Shown: positions 31,213-41,185 of the stretch, piece by piece
Position numbering within the stretch: position 1 is the first letter of the stretch
How the letters are laid out: every line of letters begins with the position of its first letter
NCBI GenBank assembly: GCA_003259005.1
Contig: QLII01000001.1
Span: 3,736,501 to 3,800,500, forward strand
Reading direction: 5' to 3'
From: Spirosoma telluris
GTDB taxonomy: Bacteria > Bacteroidota > Bacteroidia > Cytophagales > Spirosomataceae
DNA length: 64,000 nt
Notes under the pieces: model-generated
What the model was told of the DNA's origin: nothing
Seen by the model: the letters and a program-made list of their open reading frames with translations, nothing else
Database searches by the model: none
Translations under genes and position numbers: made by a program

Positions 31213-33659
31213 ATGTTCAAAAGCTATCTCAAAATCGCGATTCGCAACCTTAGCCGTAACCGCCTGACCACTGCGCTCAACGTAGCGGGCTTATCGGTAG
31301 GCGTAGCGGCTTGTCTGGTCATCTATCTGATCGTTCAGTTTGAACTGAATTTTGATCAGAACATTCCCAACGCTGGGCAGGTGTACCGGCTGGTATCGAA
31401 GTTTAAGTTTGGCGATGAATTTTACCACAACCCCGGCTTATCGGCCCCAATTCCCGGCGGTGTTCGCAGCGAACTAGCGGGAGCAAAAACCGTTGCGGCC
31501 TTTCATACCAGCAGTTTTCAAGTTGTTGAAGTTCCCCGTCCGGGTGCCGAACCAGCCCGGTTTCGGGCGCCCGCAGATGAGCATGACTGGGTAGCTACTA
31601 CCGATGGTGCCTTCTTCGATATTATCCCCCGCCAATGGCTAGCGGGTTCACCAAAGGCGTCGCTATCGAAACCGGGTCAGATTGTGCTGACGGAACGACA
31701 GGCCCGCCTGTATTTTGGTGATGCTAGTCCTGCCGTTGTAGGCCGTCGACTCATCGGGCAGCAGTACCGGGATACGCTTTCGTTGACGGTTTCGGGACTA
31801 GTAAAAGACCTCGACGCACCCAGCGATTTTGATTTCAAGTCCTTCATTTCCCTTGCTACAGTAAGCACCAGCAAAAAGCGCCGGGATAATCTGGGATTTA
31901 CGGAGTGGAACAATACCAATTCATCCTCGCAGTGTTTACTCAAGCTAGCGCCCGGCACTAACCCGAAGCGTTTCGGCGAGCGAATCACCCAAATGGTCGA
32001 GAGTCATCTGCCCGCCACTGAGGAGAAAGGTAATCGCTGGTTGCTGCTTCAGCCCCTGGCCGATGTGCATTTCAACGCCGATTACGGTAGTGGAAGCCAT
32101 GTAGCGCACCGTCCTACGCTGCTGGTTCTTGGCTTAGTTGGCGCTTTTTTATTATTGCTGGCCTGCATCAATTTTATCAATATGGCAACAGCACAATCGA
32201 CGCAGCGGGCTAAGGAAATCGGGGTGCGGAAATCGCTGGGGAGCGCCAGAAGCAGTTAATCTTCCAGTTTTTGGGCGAGACCTTCGTACTTACCCTACTG
32301 GCAACGGGTATTGCAATCGTACTGGCCAAGGGAGCTTTGGCATACCTTGGCAATATTATACCGAAAGGTGTTGCCCTAGATTTTTCACATCCACAGCTGT
32401 ATGTTTTTCTCCTTATCGTTGCCCTGCTAACGGCTCTATTAGCCGGAACTTATCCCGGTGTCCTTATTTCGCGGCTTTCGCCTGTGTTAGCCCTACGCAG
32501 CCAGACGAGTCAGGCGGCAGGCAGCGCGGGCCTACGGAGAGTCCTTATCGTAGGTCAGTTTGCCGTGGCGCAGGTATTCATTGTGGGCGCTCTACTCGTC
32601 GGTCAGCAACTTCGGTTCCTGATCAACTCTGATCTGGGTTTTCAACGCGAAGCCATCGTGACCTTCCATACGCCAACCAGCAGTTTTTTCAACGGCGACC
32701 ACAAGGAGGCTCGTTTTACGCTGGCCGATCAAATTCGTAAACTGGCGGGTGTCGAACGCGTCAGTATGGCCAATCAGACACCCATTTCTGGTGGCTATTC
32801 TACGTCTACCCTGGAATATACAGGTAAAAAGGGAAAGCTAAAAATTAACGTATATCGCAAAGAAGCCGACACCACCTACATGGGGTTGTATGGCCTTAAA
32901 TTAGTAGCAGGCCGTAACCTTCTTCCAAGCGATACCGCACGGGAATATATTATCAACGAAACGCTGGCGAAACGAATCGGCTTCCAGAATCCAGCCGATG
33001 CCGTCGGGCATGTATTAGCCACACTGCCCATCGTTGGTGTAGTAAGTGATTTTCATCATCGCTCGCTGCACAATGCCATCCAGCCTACCGCACTGATGAG
33101 CCAGAAAAACGATCTCCATACCTTCAATGTGAGGTTCCGGCGAAGCGGTGCCGACTCGTTCGACAAAACGCTGGCCCAAATCAAAACTCTTTGGGGAAAC
33201 ACCTATCCTGATGAGCCATTCAACCCCAAATTTTTCGACGAATCGGTCGCTGAACTCTACGGGAAGGAACGCAATCTGGGCAAACTTGTCACCCTCGCTA
33301 CGGGTATCGCCGTCTTTATCAGTTGCTTAGGCTTATTTGGCCTGGTAACCTTCACAGCGCAGCGCCGAACAAAAGAAATCGGGGTACGGAAAGTACTGGG
33401 TGCATCCGTCGCCAGCATTGTCACGCTACTGTCCAAAGATTTCCTGGTTCTCATTCTCGTTGCGGTGTTGATTGCCACGCCCGTAGCCTGGTGGGGCGTA
33501 GATAAATGGCTGCAGGACTTCGCCTATAAAATCGACATCGAATGGTGGATGTTCGCTCTGGCGGGTTTGCTGGCCGTCGTAATTGCCTTGCTGACCATCA
33601 GTTTCCAAAGTATCAAAGCCGCGTTGATGAATCCGGTGAAGAGTTTACGAAGTGAATAA
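31213..33659 (+). CDS. FtsX/MacB-type ABC transporter permease (array copy 9), frameshifted as sequenced
   Basis: Starts MFKSYLKIAIRNLSRNRLTT; corrected length 815 residues. First FtsX loop AKEIGVRKSLG followed by the break, second TKEIGVRKVLGASVASIVTLL, tail NPVKSLRSE. One missing base between 32238 and 32254 (either the GGGG run or the GAAG after it); reading resumes as QLIFQFLGETFVLTLLATG. Followed by a hairpin and the two-lobed secreted protein at 33828. Confidence 0.87.
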
Positions 33660-33664
33660 ATGCA

Positions 33665-33721
33665 TGGAGCAGGGAGCGCGGAGCAGGGGTTACAATTCCC
33701 AGCTCCGTGCTCCCTGCTCCA
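33665..33721. repeat. 20-bp intergenic inverted repeat (GGAGCAGGGAGC class)
   Basis: TGGAGCAGGGAGCGCGGAGC (33665-33684) pairs at 19 of 20 positions with 33702-33721. It lies between copy 9 and the secreted protein gene. Confidence 0.85.
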
Positions 33722-33827
33722 CGCTTCTTTTTCCCCCGCCAAGCAACGTACGTGAGAAATTGGTGTCTATACAATATTGAGCGCATCCGCTCTGCAAAAC
33801 AGTATAAACGACTAACAATCAACCAAC

Positions 33828-34448
33828 ATGAAAACGCTCGTAACCGCTTTATTGGCACTGACTACCTCGCTGGCTTTTGCCCAAAAACATACGTCAATTA
33901 GTCGTAACATCAACGACGATGGCAAAACGCTATCGATTCGGGTTAAGGGTACGGTCGATGATAAACCGATCGATTATGACCGCACCTTCGATGTATCCAA
34001 TTTAAATAAAGATGAGCGGAATGCGCTTCGTGAACACATTCTGGATTCACTGAACGTCAGCATGCCGGCACCCGTTGCACCGCGCGCTCCGAGGACACCG
34101 AGAGCCCCAATAGCTCCGCGTGCCTCACTGGCCCCAATAGCACCCATAGCGCCTGTCCCTCCCGTTCATCCAGAGTCAATCGCGATCATCAGCAGCGATC
34201 AGGCTCTTGTATCCGTCACGAATGGCGATAATGAGACGATGGCCGTCGGTGGCAAAAACCCGTACACCAAGGAAGTTAAGTACGACTCTAATTCCGGGCA
34301 GTTATACCTGCGTTACAAGTTTCAGAAAGATGGCGATGATGTCACTTACGAACGTACCATTGACGCCCAGAATAAATCGCAGCAGGAACGGCAACGGATC
34401 ATCGAAGATATTGAGAAGTCGATAGGCGTACCGAAAGCCGGGAAGTAA
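33828..34448 (+). CDS. Two-lobed secreted protein of unnamed family (paralogue of 43764-44345)
   Basis: 206 residues with a clear signal peptide (MKTLVTALLALTTSLAFAQ). I do not recognise a named family. It has an N-lobe (LSIRVKGTVDDKPIDYDRTF ... ERNALREHILDSLN), an Ala/Pro/Arg-rich linker (APRAPRTPRAPIAPRAS, about residues 80-115) and a C-lobe (LYLRYKFQKDGDDVTYERTI ... ERQRIIEDIEKSIG). The lobes resemble each other: strand, short turn, Y-x-R-T, then an ER-x-x-I helix ending in S. The protein is thus probably an internal duplication. The copy at 43764 has the same plan with a charged linker. Both sit next to permease genes, which suggests a periplasmic or outer partner. Confidence 0.7.
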   Translation: MKTLVTALLALTTSLAFAQKHTSISRNINDDGKTLSIRVKGTVDDKPIDYDRTFDVSNLNKDERNALREHILDSLNVSMPAPVAPRAPRTPRAPIAPRASLAPIAPIAPVPPVHPESIAIISSDQALVSVTNGDNETMAVGGKNPYTKEVKYDSNSGQLYLRYKFQKDGDDVTYERTIDAQNKSQQERQRIIEDIEKSIGVPKAGK

Positions 34449-34504
34449 ATAGGCAGGGAGCAAGGAGCTTGGGGCAGGGTGAAAACCAAGCTCTATGCAC
34501 CCCG

Positions 34505-35008
34505 CTATAAGAAATCGTTCAGATCGATACCAAGCACTAGTGAAAATGAAGGGGTTTCCGTTATCCAACCCGTATCTTTTCGATACTGATACCAGTCTTT
34601 CGTTTTATAGTTGTAAACGAACCCTTCCAGGATACCGTAGTTATCTTCTTCGATAAGATGGGCAACTTTTTTAAGGTCTTTTTTCAAGCCCTCCTGATTG
34701 CATATTTCAAAAATGATACGACTTTCGGCGGTTTCGTTATCATATAGTAACAGGTCGGGTACAGCACTGGCCTTTGCTTCGTCAATCATCGTTTCTGGAA
34801 ACGGCTCGAGTTCAATGACTTTGTCAACGTAATACAACATACCTAAGCGCGTGTTGAGCTTACTGATAACCCGCTGATGGTCTTTTGGACCATACACACT
34901 CATCTCATCTTCGTGAACCATCAAATAGTCGAAAGGCGGTTTGTTGCTGTACATAGGGTTTTGTTTTGACAAATCAAATATATCTAAAAACAAGCCATAA
35001 CCGCTCAT
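34505..35008 (-). CDS. Uma2-family (DUF820-like) endonuclease-fold protein
   Basis: 167 residues from ATG 35008, or 149 from ATG 34954 (MYSNKPPFDYLMVHEDEM), the latter matching the paralogue at 27639. Core: PDLLLYDNETAESRIIFEIC with the acidic and Glu positions of a PD-(D/E)xK-like fold, preceded by HQRVISKLNTRLGMLYY. The intact C-terminus GIDLNDFL shows what the IS-hit paralogue lost. Transcribed against the array between a secreted-protein gene and a sigma-54-type unit. The cellular role of the family is not settled. Confidence 0.75.
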   Translation of the reverse strand: MSGYGLFLDIFDLSKQNPMYSNKPPFDYLMVHEDEMSVYGPKDHQRVISKLNTRLGMLYYVDKVIELEPFPETMIDEAKASAVPDLLLYDNETAESRIIFEICNQEGLKKDLKKVAHLIEEDNYGILEGFVYNYKTKDWYQYRKDTGWITETPSFSLVLGIDLNDFL

Positions 35009-35118
35009 AACGATACACCTATCTCATTTTCACTGACTACCTGACAATCTACTGCTGATATAAGCTAAGTGCCAGGATGCTGCGGCTCACAACAAGCTAA
35101 GTTACGATTCTCTCTAGC

Positions 35119-35225
35119 TGTCCACAAACGGTCAGGAAAATCGTCCGTTTGTGGACATTACGATAAACATAGCGCTAATTACCAACTGATAACCAGACAA
35201 TTAACCATTTGGCATAGCATTTGGT
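35119..35225 (+). promoter_or_regulatory. Sigma-54-type promoter with upstream activator site, unit 3
   Basis: Upstream site 35119-35157: TGTCCA, 17 bases, CGTCCG, 4 bases, TGGACA. The -24/-12 element TGGCATAGCATTTGGT is at 35210-35225, 53 bases downstream. The ATG at 35293 is 68 bases further. It would drive copy 9b/10/11 and the head-GIN protein between them. The 110 bases before it, after the Uma2 start, hold nothing recognised. Confidence 0.75.
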
Positions 35226-35292
35226 CTTGTCTGGATTAGTAAGACGTACCAGGCAGTGCGTTTTCTCTTCTTAACTTTAACGTACTACGGAT

Positions 35293-37676
35293 ATGCTAGG
35301 CAATTACATAAAGATTACGGTTCGGACATTCTGGAAAAACAAGCTGTTCAGCGGACTTAATGTGGTTGGTCTGGGCATTGGCATGGCGGCTGTCTGGCTA
35401 ATGGTGCTGTATGTAGCCGATGAATTGAGCTACGATCGTTTTCATACCAAGGCTGATCGCATCGTCCGGGTCGTTCATTATGCACAGTGGCCGGGTGGAA
35501 ATCTCAAACTCGCTCCTACCTCAGCGCCGTTTGGTCCCGCGTTGAAGAATGATTACCCAGAAGTCGAAAAAGCCGTTCGGTTCAATGCCGAAGGGGGTGG
35601 ACAGATTACGTTCAACGATAAAAAGATGGACGTCAACAACATCTTCTTCACCGATCCATCGGTATTTGATGTGTTCACGTTCCCTTTTTTATATGGCGAT
35701 CCAGCTTCGGCACTGACCAAGCCGCAAAGCATTGTCCTAACCAAAAGTGTAGCCGAAAATCTGTTCGGGGATGCTAGTAAAGCGGTTGGGAAAGTCATTG
35801 AGTTTAGCAACCACTTTCCGAATACCGTTACAGGGGTAATTGAGGACGTTCCGACCAATTCTCATTTGCAGTTCGGCGCATTGCGTTCGCTCCCAGACAA
35901 TTACACCAGTGGCTGGCAGAGTTTCGAACTCTACACCTATCTGCTCCTTACGGAAGGCAGCAACTATAAAACGCTGGAAGCCAAGCTCCCTGGTTTTTAT
36001 CAGAAGTATCTGAAAAAAGAAATGGGTGAAGTCGATTACCGAATGGAACTCCAGCCCCTTACGTCCATTCACTTAAACTCGCACTTAGACTACGAAATCG
36101 GCGCCAACGGCAACGCCCGCACGGTATCCATTTTTGCCGCAGTAGCCGCCCTGATCCTGTTAATTGCCTGCATCAACTACGTGAATTTATACACCGCCCG
36201 CTCGCTCAAACGAACCCGTGAAGTGGGCGTCCGGAAGGCAATTGGTTCCTACAAATGGCAGCTCATCGGGCAGTTTCTGACAGAGTCGATTCTGATGACA
36301 TTGCTGGCGGGTGTTGTTAGCGTGAGTCTGGTTGTTATGGCCTTACCGTATTTCAACCAGATGGCCGACAAGACGCTGGCACTCGGTGGTCCGATCACGA
36401 CGTTGCTAGTGGTCACCATACTTTCCGTATGCCTCGGCACATTGAGTGGCCTTTATCCGGCCCTCAGATTATCCGGTTTCCGGCCTGTAGCGGCTCTGCG
36501 GGGACAGCTTGGTAATCAGTCGGGAAGTATTTTCTTCAAGCAGTCGCTGGTGGTGTTTCAGTTTGTGGCCACGGTTGCCCTGATTGCCTGCTCGGGTATT
36601 GTATATCGGCAAATGCGATTTGTGATGCATAGCGACCTGGGCTTTAATAAGGAACAGGTGCTTACATTCCATATTGACAATGAAGACGTTCGCAAGCGTG
36701 TCGATGCCATTAAAGAAGCGCTGCAACGAAGCCCGCTGGTCGAAGGTGCAGCGGCAGCTAGCAATCCCATTGGCAACAATAATATCGGCGGAACGGCATG
36801 TTTTTCGAGCAAAATGGCGCGCTATCGTCCAGTACGCAGGTGGTTCAGAAATTCTCCGTCGATCCAGACTACCTGAAAACGCTGGAGATTAAATTACAGA
36901 GCGGACGAAATTTCTCAGAATCGTTCAAGAGCGATTTGTTTGGTGCTGTGTTAGTCAACGAAACCCTGGCAAAGCAACTTGGCTGGAAAGAGGCTGTCGG
37001 CAAGCGGGTAAAATACTACATCGATCAGGAAAAACACACTGCCGAAGCCCGCGTAGTGGGTGTCGTGAAAGATTTTCATACTTACTCGCTCCAGCACAAA
37101 ATTGAGCCACTGGTATTGCAGATGCCCGCTCCGTTTGAAAAAGACAATATGTACGTCCGGATTCAGCCCGGCAAAGTAACCGAAGCGCTGGCCTACATCC
37201 AGTCAGTTTACCGCACCTTCGATCCGAGTGCCACGCTGGATTTTCATTTCCTCGATGAGAACTTCTCACAGCAGTACAAAGCGGAGCAGAAACAGGGCGA
37301 AGTCTTACTCACATTCACGCTTCTGGCCGTTCTGATTGCCTGCCTGGGTCTGTTTGGTCTGGCCGCTTTTGCCGCCGAGCAGCGCACCAAGGAAATCGGG
37401 GTTCGGAAAGTGTTGGGGGCCTCCGTAATGAGTATCGTGACGATGCTCTCCAAAGATTTTTTGAAACTAGTCCTTATTTCCATCGTCATCGCATCGCCTT
37501 TAGCCTGGTATGCCATGAACCAGTGGTTACAGGGATTCGCCTACAAAGCTGACATTAGGTGGTGGATCTTCGCACTATCAGGTCTGATCGCCATCGTTAT
37601 TGCGCTATTGACGGTGAGTTTCCAAAGCGTAAAAGCGGCTCTAACGAATCCGGTGAAGAGTTTGCGAAGTGAATAA
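35293..37676 (+). CDS. FtsX/MacB-type ABC transporter permease (array copy 9b), frameshifted as sequenced
   Basis: Starts MLGNYIKITVRTFWKNKLFS; corrected length 794 residues. First FtsX loop TREVGVRKAIGSYKWQLIGQF, second TKEIGVRKVLGASVMSIVTML, tail NPVKSLRSE. One missing base in the GG at 36795-36796; with it the sequence reads TGMFFEQNGALSSSTQVVQK. First gene of the third sigma-54-type unit. A perfect 30-bp inverted repeat follows. Confidence 0.88.
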
Positions 37677-37681
37677 ATTGA

Positions 37682-37766
37682 ATTTAAACACAGAGGCACA
37701 GAGAACACAGAGCCTCAAAAAATCAACACATTAACTTCTGTGTTCTCTGTGCCTCTGTGTTTAAAT
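37682..37766. repeat. Perfect 30-bp intergenic inverted repeat (CACAGAG class)
   Basis: The arm 37682-37711 (ATTTAAACACAGAGGCACAG...) is exactly complementary to 37737-37766. A second element of the same word class but different sequence lies at 55257-55330. Confidence 0.95.
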
Positions 37767-37799
37767 AATGCCCTATTAATTACAAAAATCATACTGACT

Positions 37800-38552
37800 A
37801 TGAATCATTTAACCAAGATAGCAACAACTCTTTTCTTCGTACTATCCGCCCTGTTCGTACGTGCTCAGACACAGGCTAAAGTTTTGCCCTCGTTCGATAA
37901 AGTCATTACCAGCCCCCACGTCAGTATTGTACTAGTGGCGGGTGAACAGGAAAACATTCAGTTGCAGTACCAGAATATTGAGCCTGAGAAGGTAAACTAT
38001 TCCGTTCAAAACAAAACCCTGAGTATCTACCTCGACGATGCTAGAATCACGGTCAAGAATCGAAAATGGAAAGATGGGAATATGGAATTTACAAGACCGA
38101 TTTACGACAAAAGCGTAAAAGTGATTGCTTACGTAACCTACCGAAGCCTAAACGGCCTGCAAATCCGGGGCGAAGAAGAAGCCACCTGCCAGAGTGACCT
38201 AACAAGTGATTCGTTCAAACTGAAGGTGTACGGGCAGGCCACGGTTAACCTGGCGGGATTAACCGCCAATAAGCTCAAAGTAAGTCTGTACGGTGACAAC
38301 AAAGTAACAATCCAATCTGGTCGAGTCGCTAAACAACAGTATCGTATCTACGGAGACAATACGCTTAACACGGAGAAGCTGACGGGTGAGCTGGTTTCGG
38401 TTCATTCCTATGGTGATAGCCAGTTGAACGTTTACGCATCCAACCGGATCGGGGTCATGGCATTCGGCGAATCGAACATCAAGTACGCGGGTGATGGTAA
38501 CCTGCGCAAAGGTCTGGTAATCGGCGAAGTAACGATCCGCCGGGCTGAATAA
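37800..38552 (+). CDS. Head-GIN (DUF2807-type) secreted beta-helical protein
   Basis: 250 residues from ATG 37800 (MNHLTKIATTLFFVLSALFV, signal peptide ending RAQ). The upstream ATG at 37740 lies inside the right arm of an inverted repeat and is unlikely. Body: VLPSFDKVITSPHVSIVLVAGEQ, typical of auto-transporter-adhesin head-GIN domains, then GLQIRGEEEATCQ and repeated short rungs (LKVYGQATVNLAG, LKVSLYGDNKVTIQSG, VHSYGDSQLNVYA, VMAFGESNIKYAG). Exported or surface role by family; substrate unknown. Sits inside the third sigma-54-type unit between two permeases. Confidence 0.85.
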   Translation: MNHLTKIATTLFFVLSALFVRAQTQAKVLPSFDKVITSPHVSIVLVAGEQENIQLQYQNIEPEKVNYSVQNKTLSIYLDDARITVKNRKWKDGNMEFTRPIYDKSVKVIAYVTYRSLNGLQIRGEEEATCQSDLTSDSFKLKVYGQATVNLAGLTANKLKVSLYGDNKVTIQSGRVAKQQYRIYGDNTLNTEKLTGELVSVHSYGDSQLNVYASNRIGVMAFGESNIKYAGDGNLRKGLVIGEVTIRRAE

Positions 38553-38557
38553 TAACT

Positions 38558-38617
38558 GCGTGGAGCAGGGTGCAAGGGGCAGGGTGTTAGCTGAGCTCCG
38601 TGCACCCTGCTCCACGC
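38558..38617. repeat. Perfect 17-bp intergenic inverted repeat (GGAGCAGGGTGCA class)
   Basis: GCGTGGAGCAGGGTGCA (38558-38574) and its exact complement (38601-38617), between the head-GIN gene and copy 10. Confidence 0.9.
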
Positions 38618-38633
38618 TCCACACCCCTGCTCT

Positions 38634-41058
38634 ATGCTACAAAGCTATTTCACTACCGCTCTCCGTGCGCTCAGACGCAACTGGAATTATACAACCATCA
38701 ACATTGCCGGGCTCACCCTGGGTTTGGCTTGTTGCTTAGTGCTGTTTCTGGCCATTCGGTATGAGTTAAGTTATGATCGGCACAATGTCAACGCCGACCA
38801 TACATATCGACTCGTTTCGCGCTTTAAAAGCCCAGAAGGTGATAATCGTAGCGTTGCTGTTCCACTCCCCGCCCTAGCAGCACTTCGGAATGAATTTCCT
38901 GAGTTGAACCATCAACTGACCATGGTCTATGAATTGTACGGGGCATTGGTAAAAATAAATACGAAGAAAGCCAGCAAATTTCAGGAGGAAGTTGGCACAG
39001 TTGCTTTTGTGGAGCCTGAATACTTCCGCTTGTTTGATTACCACTGGAAAGCAGGCAGTCCGCAGACGGCGGTGAAAAATCCGCAAACGGTTGTCTTGTC
39101 GGAGAGTATGGCCCACAAATACTTCGGCGACGAAGACCCGATAGGCAAATCCATTCGGATTGAGAATAAAATGGATTTCGTGGTGACGGGCGTCGTGCAG
39201 GACCCTCCTGCAACGAGTAGTCTGCCGTTTGGCGTCATGCTATCGTTCCCATCCCTGAAACAATACGGGGCCAACGGTGGCTGGGATGAGTGGGGCTCTA
39301 GCTACAGCGGTGCTCAGGTATACATGACCTTGCCTGAAAACATAGCTTCTGCACAAATAGAGCAACGCCTGGCACCCTTTGTGAAAAAATACATGGAGCC
39401 GGAACAGGCTAAAATTCTGCAATACGAATTACAACCGCTAACCAGCATCCACTTCGATGCTCAAACGGGAAACTCGGCGGGCCGCACAATTAGCCGACAA
39501 ATGATCTGGGCCATGGCGCTGATCGGCTTGTTTATTCTGGTTACGGCCTGCGTTAACTTCATCAATCTGGCCACCGCTCAGGCCATCCGACGAGCGAAGG
39601 AAGTAGGCGTTCGGAAAGTTCTGGGTAGCTCACGAGCCCAATTAGTTCGGCAGTTTCTGGGTGAAACCGGCCTGCTAACAGGAATAGCCGTCGGGCTGGC
39701 TTTTCTGGTTGCCAATTACTCGATGCCCTACGTAGCCGAATTGCTTGATATTAAAGCAGCCTCGCTTGTTTTACTCGACCCAACAGTGATCGGGTTCGTG
39801 GTTTTATTAGCCATGCTGACAACGGTGCTGGCTGGATTTTATCCGGCGCTGGTCTTATCAGGCTACCAGCCAGTAATAGCGTTGCGAGGCAAAATAAAGA
39901 TGGCAGGTAGCAGTCAATTAACCCTTCGGCGGGGACTTATTGTGTTTCAGTTTGCCATTTCGCAAATGCTTATTATCGGCACGATCATCGCGTATAGCCA
40001 GATGAAGTATGTCCGAACGGCAGATCTGGGATATAATAAAGACGCGGTACTGACGGTGAATATCCCGGATAATAAACCGGACAATTAGAACTATTACAAG
40101 CGAAATTGGCTGCGCTACCCAACGTAAAATCATTAAGTTATGGCATTTCAATCCCATCATCGGATGGCAACTGGTGGACAGGCTTTCGTTATGACAATGC
40201 CGAAAAAGAGGCCGACTTTAGCGTCGTGATGCGGTTCGCTGATACGGCTTACGTCAACACCTATGGTCTGAAACTGATTGCCGGTCGGATGTACCAATCT
40301 GCCGATACTACGCGGGAACTGGTCGTGAATGAATCGCTGGTGAAGAAACTAGGGATTCGGCAGCCTCAGCAGATTCTCGGAAAGTATATAGCCCTGGGTC
40401 GAAATGGGATGAATAAAAAGCTAATTGTGGGCGTTGTTAAGGATTTCAATACGTTCTCCCTACACGACGAAACGAACCCCTGCATCCTGACAACCCGGCG
40501 CGACGCCTATCATACATTGGGCATTAAACTATCGACGCAGCAGGGCGGTACCGAAGCCATCAGCCGGTTGATTAATGATGTTGAAACCAACTGGAATGCG
40601 ACCTTCCCTGATTTTGTACTGAAATATGAGTTCCTGGATCAGAAACTCGCTAGCTTCTACAAGAGTGAAGAACGCATGTATTTGCTGTTCCAACTGCTGG
40701 CTGGTATTGCCATCTTTATTGGTTGTTTGGGTCTTTACGGCGTCGTCGCGTTCATGGCCGAAACTCGAACCAAAGAAGTCGGCATTCGGAAAGCACTGGG
40801 CGCGTCAACCACTCATATTTTCGGTCTGTTCTCGCTTGATTTTGTTAAACTTGTGCTGGTTGCATTGGTCATCGCTTCGCCCATAGCCGGGTATGTGATG
40901 AATAAGTGGCTGGCCAATTTCCCTTACAAAATCGACATCGCCTGGTGGATGTTTGTGCTGACGGGTACACTAGCCGTAGGCATTGCGCTGATAACGGTGA
41001 GCTTCCAGAGCATCAAAGCCGCCTGATGAATCCGGTAAAATCACTTCGTTCGGAATAA
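38634..41058 (+). CDS. FtsX/MacB-type ABC transporter permease (array copy 10), frameshifted as sequenced
   Basis: Starts MLQSYFTTALRALRRNWNYT; corrected length 808 residues. First FtsX loop AKEVGVRKVLGSSRAQLVRQF, second TKEVGIRKALGASTTHIFGLF. Missing bases: the GG at 40079-40080 (restores NKPGQLELLQAKL) and the CC at 41022-41023, which otherwise ends the protein early at SIKAA; with it the standard tail NPVKSLRSE and stop at 41056-41058 appear. Closest paralogue is copy 7 (28137). Confidence 0.87.
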
Positions 41059-41185
41059 AGGCCGGGCCGCCGTCGCGGAGGAAGGAGAAGAAAGGGAGTA
41101 AAGGGACGAGAGGTATACAACAATAGCTTCCTCCCCTTCCTCCCTCTCTTTCCTCTCTTCCCTTTACTCCCCTCCTCCCCCTTCT
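41056..41185. repeat. GC-rich block plus purine/pyrimidine inverted repeat between copies 10 and 11
   Basis: Opens with the same AAAGGCCGGGCCGCCGTCGC block as 24012, then GGAGGAAGGAGAAGAAAGGG and a GAGTAAAGGGA tract. A complementary TCCCTTTACTC / CCTCCTCCCCC tract runs up to the next ATG. Confidence 0.7.

Noticed and set aside
31677-31988. Antisense open frames throughout the permease genes
   Set aside because: They recur at equivalent positions in several paralogues because the sense codon pattern is conserved, not because they are genes.
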